From: RYN-431 sp036388295
GTDB lineage: Bacteria > Planctomycetota > Phycisphaerae > Tepidisphaerales > Tepidisphaeraceae
DNA: 7,218 nt
Direction of reading: 5' to 3'
Assembly: GCA_036388295.1 (NCBI GenBank)
Contig: DASVSC010000158.1
Span: forward strand, 1-7,218
Of the stretch, positions 1 through 4,956 are shown piece after piece. Position 1 is the first letter of the stretch. Each line of letters starts with the position of its first letter. Position numbers and translations under genes: made by a program. Below the pieces are notes generated by a model that was not told the origin of the DNA, ran no database searches, and was given only the letters and a program-made list of their open reading frames with translations.

Positions 1-34
1 GAATAGGGGACGCCATGCAAGAATTTTCCTCTGC

Positions 35-54
35 TTCAGCGAAATATCGCTGAA
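35..54. repeat. 8-bp perfect hairpin downstream of the small-gene cluster
   Basis: An 8-bp perfect inverted repeat, TTCAGCGA and TCGCTGAA, is separated by a 4-base loop (AATA). It lies about 55 bases past the stop codon of the last small minus-strand gene. It could mark the 3' end of that transcript, but no T-run follows on either strand, so it does not qualify as a standard intrinsic terminator. The rest of positions 1-109 shows nothing I can assign. Confidence 0.4.
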
Positions 55-109
55 CCATACTGGGTTTACAAACTGGGCGCAAGTGCGACGGTAAGCGTTG
101 TACGTTTTT

Positions 110-304
110 CTAGGGTTTGCTCGGAATGTGCATTCCACAACAGCTCTCATGCGATGCCGCGTAGACAGCCTGCAAACGTCTCGGGCGACTTCGGTGTGAC
201 AGCCTCAGTTCGCGTACCAGCAACCAGAGCTCGGCAAGCAGATGAGCCCAGCGGCTGAAACTTGGAGGAGCGTCTTGTCTTACTGCAGCCCAAAACGCAA
301 GCAT
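110..304 (-). CDS. Small hypothetical protein (64 aa), coupled to the gene before it
   Basis: I do not recognise this protein. It starts with ATG one base after the TGA of the 109-aa gene (TGA-C-ATG). That layout is typical of translational coupling by re-initiating ribosomes and is the main reason to believe it is real. The N-terminal half (roughly residues 1-35) is Trp/Leu/Ala-rich and could form one amphipathic helix. The second half is basic, with an Arg-rich patch near residues 37-43. There is no signal peptide and no clear membrane segment. It has no good ribosome binding site of its own, which fits dependence on the gene upstream. It would be the last gene of the small cluster next to the recombinase. 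A chance ORF remains possible. Confidence 0.42.
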   Translation of the reverse strand: MLAFWAAVRQDAPPSFSRWAHLLAELWLLVRELRLSHRSRPRRLQAVYAASHESCCGMHIPSKP

Positions 305-305
305 G

Positions 306-635
306 TCAAACGCATATTTCGTCGTAAAAGTGGGTCAGTTGATGGCCACCTTGCAGTATGAAATGGCCACCCGCGGTGTTCATCAAATCCATCTCGTAGG
401 CCACAGTCACCACAACGGTTGGATGCCTAGCCGAGAACTGACTCAACCAGCCAAATAGCTCTGGGACGCGATGACCCGACCACGTGCCACTCGTGCCTGC
501 GCAAAGACTGGGAGAGGCGGGCGAGTGACGCGCTCGCGACGAGCCAGTGCAACTCTTCAAATCTTCGCAGGCCGCCTCAAATGCTTGGCGGAAAGGCGCA
601 GAAGCTTTTAGTTCAATGTCAATATCAACTTTCAT
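306..635 (-). CDS. Hypothetical protein (109 aa), possibly with an Api92/DUF1281-like C-terminal half
   Basis: The ATG start is preceded by GAGG with a 5-base spacer, so the start is well supported. The N-terminus (residues 1-27) reads as a beta strand followed by an acidic helix. The middle (about 28-50) is Ser/Ala-rich and probably flexible. The C-terminal half has a Trp followed by a helix with WLSQFSARHP, a hydrophobic strand (VVVTVAYE), an Ala-Gly-Gly turn and a final strand ending in a GG turn. This order, W then helix ending in HP/FP then strand ending in YE then GG, resembles the ferredoxin-like domain of Api92-like (DUF1281) proteins carried by plasmids and integrative elements. That is remembered pattern similarity, not an alignment. 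It is followed one base later by the 64-aa gene and preceded by a structured 117-base leader. Its place beside a serine recombinase suggests mobile-element cargo. Confidence 0.6.
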   Translation of the reverse strand: MKVDIDIELKASAPFRQAFEAACEDLKSCTGSSRARHSPASPSLCAGTSGTWSGHRVPELFGWLSQFSARHPTVVVTVAYEMDLMNTAGGHFILQGGHQLTHFYDEICV

Positions 636-661
636 TTGGTCCTCGGGTTTGATTCACAGCG

Positions 662-699
662 AGCATCTACACCGATGTGTTGCAGATGCTTTACATCGG
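662..699. promoter_or_regulatory. Two interlocked 7-bp inverted repeats (possible H-type pseudoknot) in the leader of the 109-aa gene
   Basis: Read on the plus strand, AGCATCT (662-668) pairs with AGATGCT (684-690), and CCGATGT (672-678) pairs with ACATCGG (693-699). The arms alternate rather than nest, with linkers of 3, 5 and 2 bases. Transcribed from the minus strand this gives two perfect 7-bp helices in pseudoknot order. The structure ends 26 bases before the ATG of the 109-aa gene, just upstream of its GAGG ribosome binding site. It could be an mRNA element controlling translation, or two overlapping protein-binding palindromes in DNA. The repeats are directly visible; their function is inferred. 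Confidence 0.5.
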
Positions 700-752
700 C
701 ACTATTGAGTCTCCGACCTGATCATTCGCAATTCAAAGCAGATTCTTAGCGA

Positions 753-953
753 TCACCGGCGTAGAAGGTCGGCATCTTTCGGTTGGGGCCTACCGGGCGG
801 ACGTGCGGTGGAAGGGATTCTTCTGGGTATGGCATCCGATATATCGTTCAGTTCCAGTCCATTTCCACATTCGCCGCTGGCGTGTTCCGCCATCCATCTT
901 GCCGCGATCTGGTTGGCAACAAGTCTGGCTAGTTCGCGAAAACATTGATCCAT
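753..953 (-). CDS. Small hypothetical protein (66 aa) just beyond the recombinase terminator
   Basis: I do not recognise this protein. The ATG is preceded by a strong ribosome binding site, AAGGGAG, ending 5 bases before the start. The first 25 or so residues (MDQCFRELARLVANQIAARW) look like one amphipathic alpha helix. Residues 26-40 are acidic and loop-like. The tail from about residue 44 is Pro/Arg-rich (RRIPSTARPPGRPQPK) and probably disordered. There is no signal peptide or membrane segment. A helix plus a basic tail would suit a small accessory DNA- or RNA-binding protein, for example a directionality factor of the recombinase, but nothing in the sequence proves this. The start codon lies only 20 bases after the intrinsic terminator of the recombinase transcript. 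It therefore needs either readthrough or a promoter within the end of the recombinase gene. Confidence 0.55.
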   Translation of the reverse strand: MDQCFRELARLVANQIAARWMAEHASGECGNGLELNDISDAIPRRIPSTARPPGRPQPKDADLLRR

Positions 954-973
954 CTCAGCTCCCTTGAAATAGA

Positions 974-1003
974 AAAACGCCCGGCAACTTTGCCGGGCGT
1001 TTT
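974..1003 (-). terminator. Strong intrinsic terminator at the end of the recombinase gene
   Basis: A perfect 13-bp stem (AAAACGCCCGGCA and its complement TGCCGGGCGTTTT) closes a 4-base loop. It gives a GC-rich hairpin flanked by A/T runs on both sides, so it can work in either direction. On the minus strand, five Ts at 977-973 follow the GC core, 29 bases after the recombinase stop codon. No plus-strand gene ends here, so the natural reading is termination of recombinase transcription. It also sits immediately before the ribosome binding site of the 66-aa gene. Confidence 0.9.
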
Positions 1004-1031
1004 GACTTCCTCGATTATAAACGCGGCGATT

Positions 1032-2909
1032 TCAACACGGCGCGTGGTCAGCTAAATCACGACGATACTGCTTCAATAGTGTAATACAGTTCTGGCGATT
1101 GATGGCGACGGTCTCACAGATCTCGTCCCAACCGATCTTCCGAGAGCGCATACGGTCAATTATTGGTGCCGCGGCTTCATATTTTCCTGGTTTACCAACT
1201 TGCAATTCGAATCGTACCAAGTTGCCCTCTTCAAATGTCGCGTGAAGCAGGTTCATCGCCGTTAAGCGTGACCTCCACTCGGGACCGAGAGCCGCGTGCA
1301 GAAATCCGATAGGGCTCAGTTGAATGCGTAACCCCATATGTGTCCGCTTCCGTCCGGGGCTGCTAATCTCAAATGCCGACACTTCTTTGAAGACTTGCTT
1401 AAGAAGGTCTGCTGTTGCTGGGCACGCTCCCGAAAGTGACTCTGGCAGGCGGCTGAGTTCCGCGCGGATAAAGGCTTCATCGGGCAACTGTCGTGGCAGT
1501 CTAATCTGACTTTTAAGCCTTGCGTGTTTGTCGCGTAGCACTGATCGCTCGGACTCCAGACTAGCCAATCGCTCCGTGAGCGATTGACTTGTTCCGCTAA
1601 TCGAGGAAAGCTTATCAATCAAATTCGCGATTTGCCGATCGATGGCCTCAACATGCTGCTTACAGTCGGCCAGTTCCATCGGCACACGCGAGCCGCTTTG
1701 TTGAACAGCTCGGTTAATCTCCGCGGTCACAAGCGCGAGCCACTCCGGCCACTGTGTACATACCGTGCCGAGAAAGCCGAACAAAGCTTCTTCGGCCAGG
1801 GCAACATTCATTTGTCGTCGCTGGTTGCAGCCGCCGTGCTTTTGAGCAGGGCAGAGTAGATACTTGAGCATCGACACCCGGTTTGTGGTCAAAACGAGCC
1901 GGCTACCGCAACTTCCACAGCGTACCAAACCACTGAGGTTGCATACCGGATAAATGTGTCGCGGGTGAACTTTTGAACGTGCAGCGACTCCATACTTGCT
2001 CCGCATTTCATCACGTCTGATCCTCGCCTGTTCCCAAAGGTCAGGATCTACAATCCGTAGTAATGGCCGTTCGACGACAGTGATACGGCTAACCTCTACA
2101 GGTCGCTGCTTTTTTTTGCCACGTGAGTCGCGAACTGTCTCAGTCTTCCCCCATGGCCACCGGCCAACGTACCGCTCATTTGCTAAGATTTTCTCGATTC
2201 GTTTATGGCACCATTTCTTACCGCGGATCCCGAGTGGTACACCTCGACCACTCATTTCGCGCGCGATCTGGTTCAACGACATCTTGCCGTGGGCATACAT
2301 CCTGAAGATGTCGCGGACAACCGTGGCCTCCGTTTCGCAGATGACGACATCCTTTTTCGGCCGGCGACCCGACGCTAGAAGTTCCGCCCAGTTTGAATCG
2401 CGATACGCCGACCGGAATCCGTACGGAAAATTTCCGTTCGAGCCGTGACCGTCACGATGGCGATTCTCCAGGCCATTCCGAACTCGCCGGGCAGTGTCCT
2501 TGTTGCTAACAGAGTGGTGGATTTCACTGATGCCTACAGTGAGTTCCCAGCCGGGCTGCTGAGTGTCGATGTGTTCGCCTACCGAGATAAAGCGACCGCC
2601 GTGGAAAACGACGTCTTCAATCAGCCCCTTAACTTTGCCACGCGATAAGCGGGACTGATCGTAAACGGCTAGCACGCCAATGCGACCTTCTGCGACCCAT
2701 TCTAGAAGCTTTTGGTACTCTGGGCGGCTTTCATCGGTGCCGGAGATTGCTTCGTCCTTTAACACGCGGACATCCGAAAATGGAATCGCCAAGCGAGCTA
2801 GCTCCTGGCGGACAATCCGCTCCTGAATTTCGCAGCTGTCAGCCCGCTGCATGTCAGAGCTATATCTGGTGTAGATGGCGACTAATTTGTGATGTTTTGA
2901 ACCCGTCAT
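1032..2909 (-). CDS. Large serine recombinase (site-specific integrase)
   Basis: It cuts and rejoins two DNA att sites through a covalent 5'-phosphoserine link, integrating or excising a mobile element. The 625-aa length fits the large serine recombinase family. The resolvase domain (about 9-150) has YTRYSSDMQ, with catalytic Ser17, Arg15 and Gln21. DQSRLSR at 84-90 supplies the two active-site arginines (R87, R90), with Ser86 where small resolvases have Asp. A recombinase domain (about 158-305) contains FPYGF and NERYVG. A zinc ribbon uses C331, C334, C353 and C361. Residues about 410-470 are heptad-like and probably the coiled coil that controls synapsis. A C-terminal stretch (591-616, IGWDEICETVAINRQ...) looks like an extra helix-turn-helix. 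The start is set by GAGG 6 bases before ATG. The gene is intact and probably active. Codon use is less GC-biased than in the genes to the right, consistent with transfer. Its attachment site and cargo are not certain from this window. Confidence 0.97.
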   Translation of the reverse strand: MTGSKHHKLVAIYTRYSSDMQRADSCEIQERIVRQELARLAIPFSDVRVLKDEAISGTDESRPEYQKLLEWVAEGRIGVLAVYDQSRLSRGKVKGLIEDVVFHGGRFISVGEHIDTQQPGWELTVGISEIHHSVSNKDTARRVRNGLENRHRDGHGSNGNFPYGFRSAYRDSNWAELLASGRRPKKDVVICETEATVVRDIFRMYAHGKMSLNQIAREMSGRGVPLGIRGKKWCHKRIEKILANERYVGRWPWGKTETVRDSRGKKKQRPVEVSRITVVERPLLRIVDPDLWEQARIRRDEMRSKYGVAARSKVHPRHIYPVCNLSGLVRCGSCGSRLVLTTNRVSMLKYLLCPAQKHGGCNQRRQMNVALAEEALFGFLGTVCTQWPEWLALVTAEINRAVQQSGSRVPMELADCKQHVEAIDRQIANLIDKLSSISGTSQSLTERLASLESERSVLRDKHARLKSQIRLPRQLPDEAFIRAELSRLPESLSGACPATADLLKQVFKEVSAFEISSPGRKRTHMGLRIQLSPIGFLHAALGPEWRSRLTAMNLLHATFEEGNLVRFELQVGKPGKYEAAAPIIDRMRSRKIGWDEICETVAINRQNCITLLKQYRRDLADHAPC

Positions 2910-2930
2910 GATCGGCCTCGTTGTGACGGG
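2902..2930 (-). promoter_or_regulatory. Hairpin enclosing the recombinase ribosome binding site and start codon
   Basis: On the minus strand, CCCGTCA (2930-2924) pairs perfectly with TGACGGG (2908-2902) across a 15-base loop. The loop holds the GAGG ribosome binding site (2919-2916) and the A of the start codon, while the TG of ATG lies in the stem. In the mRNA this would partly hide the start of the recombinase and could keep its synthesis low. As DNA, the same 29 bases could be an operator. The repeat is seen directly; the regulatory role is inferred. Confidence 0.45.
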
Positions 2931-2949
2931 CCCTTACGACGGCGGCTTT

Positions 2950-2962
2950 GGCACAGTGTGCC
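2950..2962. repeat. 13-bp palindrome upstream of the recombinase
   Basis: GGCACAGTGTGCC is a perfect 6+1+6 palindrome whose near edge lies 41 bases upstream of the recombinase ATG. Its core ACAGTGT recurs in inverted orientation at 2994-3000 (as ACACTGT), with centres 41 bp apart, about four helical turns. Large serine recombinases often have their att site, a partly symmetric sequence of around 50 bp, right beside the gene. Symmetry beyond the 13 bp here is only patchy. An operator for recombinase expression is an equally good reading. Confidence 0.38.
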
Positions 2963-3297
2963 GGAACAGGTGACTATCGTTGAGAATGCGTGAACACTGT
3001 TGGCCGAAGCTGACGATGCGTCAAGCCACTGCCTCTGCAAGGTTTACGTGCGCAAATGCTGTCAAAATCAGCAGATACCACAACACGTTAGCCGAATCTC
3101 CCCCTCTCCGTTCCACTCAGGCAAAATTCGTCATCGCCCGAACCGGCAACGACTTACGTCGAAATCGGGGGTGGCGCGTGTGTCCACGAATCAGCCTGTC
3201 TGCCCGTCTCGGCGACGCCCCTAAAGCCAAGAGACGGCTCCAAATACTCGGTCGTTCCTAGGTCGTCTTCGGCCGCCGCGAAGCGTCCGACCGATTG

Positions 3298-3660
3298 TCA
3301 TTTGGCGTCGCCCGGCCGCAGTCCGATCAGCAGCGCCCCTCCACCAACGCTGATCGCAGCTCGGCCGTCAGGCGTTCCTCGACTGCGAACGAATTCTGAC
3401 ACCTCGCTGCGCCGGTCGCGGCCGCCAGCGTCTTCATCGTCTTCATCGGCGACGTCGGCATCGGGAATGTCGCCGTCGCCATCCTTGTTATCGTTGTCAT
3501 TGTCATCGAATTTGGCGTCGTCGCCGGAGACAAAACGGCTGAAGCGCCCGTTGGCACGATCTGCGATCGGCGCGGCCGAAATCGAAGACGCTGTCACCGC
3601 CGATGCGTCGGACGCTGTCACCTCCACCGACCGTGCCGCCCCTTGCGCCGGTGAGTTCAT
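3298..3660 (-). CDS. Doubtful ORF: Asp-rich hypothetical protein (about 120 aa)
   Basis: This minus-strand frame ends at TGA and can begin at ATG (3,660) or at GTG 13 codons further upstream. Neither start has a ribosome binding site. Its striking part is an acidic run near residues 55-80 (FDDNDNDNKDGDGDIPDAD), which resembles the calcium-binding Asp-rich repeats of thrombospondin type 3 or dockerin-like proteins. It lacks the signal peptide such a secreted protein would have. The run also comes from a near three-base-periodic stretch of DNA that reads as poly-Ser on the other strand, so composition alone could produce it. Codon pattern favours this strand slightly over the plus strand. I list it for completeness as probably not a gene, or as the 3' remnant of one. 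Confidence 0.25.
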   Translation of the reverse strand: MNSPAQGAARSVEVTASDASAVTASSISAAPIADRANGRFSRFVSGDDAKFDDNDNDNKDGDGDIPDADVADEDDEDAGGRDRRSEVSEFVRSRGTPDGRAAISVGGGALLIGLRPGDAK

Positions 3661-3972
3661 CGTAAAGCGCCGTGCGGTCACGAAGGCCAAGCTCGTCACT
3701 GAAATGGCCGCGAAAACGTTCGCTGCTACCCCAATCGTTACGCCTCTTGTCGTCCACGAAAAGTTCGAGCGACTGCTCCGAACTTTCGCCGCGAGCGGTC
3801 TACAATCTTGTTATATCCCTGTCGATATCCGACCGGACTCGACCGCAAAGTTCACAGCCCCGCCTACACAGTGGCCCGATGGGCCCGAGAACAGGCATAA
3901 GAGGCTTCACACTGGCGCGGACGAGGCTCAGGACGCCGGCCCGAAGACGAGGCAGCTTTGTCTCGCGGGCTC

Positions 3973-4002
3973 GCGGTCTGACCTCGTCTTTCGTCAGACC
4001 GC
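3973..4002. repeat. Perfect 10-bp inverted repeat with 10-base loop
   Basis: GCGGTCTGAC and GTCAGACCGC are perfect complements 10 bases apart. The hairpin is stable and GC-rich, but no T-run follows on either strand, so it is not a classical terminator. It sits in the middle of the gene-poor region, which argues for this stretch being intergenic. It could be a Rho-independent-like 3' end, a protein-binding site or a remnant end of a mobile element. Confidence 0.5.
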
Positions 4003-4267
4003 TGAAGCTTTGAACGCCGAAAAATCTACCGTTGCTTGTCAAGAGAACTCTTCCCGCGATGCGTTCGTTCATTCCGCTGCCTCGGGGAATCCTGTCGATT
4101 CGCTGACCGACCCTGCGGTGCAGACGGTTTCCCGTGCGCTGACAACGCCGTCGACGTCGACCTCGTTGGCATTGTCACCGCCGGCGAATTCGGTAATGCC
4201 GCCCGCGGCACGTCGTCCCACGGCACGCCTGGGTGATCTGCCTACGCGGGACCGCAAACTGAAATCC

Positions 4268-4336
4268 ATGACCTTCGCGCAGGTCGATGCCGCCCGGTCG
4301 CTGATCAAACCGCAGCCCTTGCCGCAGCGCCGGGCA
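4268..4336 (+). pseudogene. Out-of-frame 5' fragment of the HTH-protein gene
   Basis: From the ATG at 4,268 the frame reads MTFAQVDAARSLIKPQPLPQ, which looks like a genuine protein start. The TFAQVDAARSL part resembles the T-x-x-Q-V-x-A-A helix seen in some small-terminase-like phage proteins, a weak resemblance. Past about 4,330 this frame turns into Arg-rich nonsense. The frame one base back becomes coherent instead (APGNKIIFEADHTPADAEHL) and runs into the helix-turn-helix gene without a stop. The simplest reading is one gene with a single missing base at about 4,307-4,336. The base could be lost in the organism or be an assembly error. I see no X XXY YYZ slippery heptamer that would suggest programmed -1 frameshifting. 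The exact extent is approximate. Confidence 0.4.
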
Positions 4337-4446
4337 ACAAGATCATATTCGAGGCCGACCACACGCCGGCCGACGCGGAGCACCTCAGCGGTCCGGCGCA
4401 GCCCGCCCAGCCGCTCGGTCCGGGCAACAAGAAGAAGCCGGGGCCG

Positions 4447-4956
4447 GTGCCGAAATCGGCGTCGCCCCAGCGTCGGGCCAGCCAGGGCAGCCTTGCAGCC
4501 GCCCGTGCGGCCATCACGCCGTACGGTCCAGATCCATTGCCTGTTTCGGCCACCGCCATGTCGGCAGGCGGACCGGCGGGCGCGACCCCCGTCGGTCGCA
4601 TGCCGGCTTTCGCGAAGACGACGGCGACCAAGGCCGCGGCAGCGCCGGACCGCTCGGCAATCAACACCACCAACAACCGCAACAGCCTGATCGACCCGAC
4701 GAACAATGACACGGACGACAACACGTCGCCGACCGGCCCCGTCCTGCCCGACGACGAAATGGACCAGATCGTCCGGCTCGTCCAAGACAAGTACGGGCCG
4801 ATCCTCGACATCAACCAAGCGGCCGAGGTCAGCAAGCTGGCCAAGCATACGATCCGCGAACGCGTCTGCTACGGCATGTACGCAGAGTCGGTCGTGCGCG
4901 GCCGGCCGCTGCGCTTTTGGGCCCATCGCTTCGTGAAAGAGGTGATGCGCCCATGA
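4447..4956 (+). CDS. Low-complexity protein with C-terminal excisionase/MerR-like helix-turn-helix
   Basis: The 169-aa product (GTG start) has two parts. Residues 1-100 are Ala/Pro/Ser/Thr/Asn-rich and probably disordered. Residues 101-168 form a compact domain: a helix (DDEMDQIVRLVQDKYGP), then ILDINQAAEVSKLAKHTIRERV, then a basic wing with RGRPLRFWAHRFV. That order matches the HTH_17/excisionase family, normally 'x-x-E-A-A-x-x-x-x-V-S-x-x-T-I', so DNA binding is likely. The stop overlaps the methyltransferase start (ATGA), and both are co-translated. The start is uncertain. GTG at 4,447 has no clear ribosome binding site, ATG at 4,558 is an alternative, and the open frame extends back to 4,237 into what appears to be the frameshifted 5' end. 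The native protein is probably about 225 aa or longer. Its target is unknown; it may regulate its own operon or belong to a degenerate prophage. Confidence 0.7.
   Translation: MPKSASPQRRASQGSLAAARAAITPYGPDPLPVSATAMSAGGPAGATPVGRMPAFAKTTATKAAAAPDRSAINTTNNRNSLIDPTNNDTDDNTSPTGPVLPDDEMDQIVRLVQDKYGPILDINQAAEVSKLAKHTIRERVCYGMYAESVVRGRPLRFWAHRFVKEVMRP

Larger units (their letters stand above)
2910..4267. other. Long stretch without a convincing gene; likely element/chromosome junction
   Basis: I find no gene here that I would stand behind. Positions 2,910-3,297 hold only short ORFs without ribosome binding sites. From about 3,092 a plus-strand frame stays open to 4,690, but with no good start, and its product is a low-complexity Ser/Pro/Thr/Arg mix. 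Minus-strand frames are open over parts of the same DNA. Between about 4,140 and 4,236 a different plus frame looks more gene-like (DNAVDVDLVGIVTAGEF) and then stops, as expected of a decayed coding sequence with frameshifts. Base composition shifts from moderate to high G+C across this stretch, so the right edge of the recombinase element may lie in it. No tRNA gene or CRISPR array is visible. Confidence 0.5.

Noticed and set aside
1..16. Possible ATG of another minus-strand gene at position 16, with AGAGGA upstream
   Set aside because: Only five codons are visible and the spacing to the putative ribosome binding site (about 11 bases) is long; it cannot be judged from this window.
3055..3078. 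TTGACA on the minus strand as a -35 box for the recombinase
   Set aside because: No -10-like hexamer at 15-18 bases on the 3' side.
3204..3237. Inverted repeat CCGTCTC / GAGACGG with a 20-base loop
   Set aside because: Only 7 bp with a long loop and no T-run; expected by chance in a GC-rich kilobase.
3503..3757. Minus-strand frame containing ALYDELTG and VRRIGGDSVF, recalling a GGDEF domain
   Set aside because: The two motifs are about 20 residues apart instead of roughly 70, the key GGDEF glutamate is missing, and the rest does not fit; judged a coincidence.
3777..3806. TACAAT (3,801-3,806) as a -10 box
   Set aside because: No acceptable -35 hexamer at 16-18 bases and no gene start downstream.
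4330..4431. Direct repeat CCGGGCAACAAG at 4,330 and 4,420
   Set aside because: Short, and explained by two PGNK-coding stretches in a low-complexity protein.
3302..4690. Plus-strand ORF of 462 aa with a TTG start
   Set aside because: Low-complexity Ser/Pro/Arg product, no ribosome binding site, contains a perfect hairpin, and its last third is an out-of-frame shadow of the helix-turn-helix gene. Only the segment near 4,268 looks gene-like and is listed separately.
4069..4926. Long minus-strand ORF (285 aa) opposite the helix-turn-helix gene
   Set aside because: Arg/Val/Gly-rich antisense reading of a GC-biased gene, with no ribosome binding site; the plus strand shows a recognisable domain and a coupled downstream gene.
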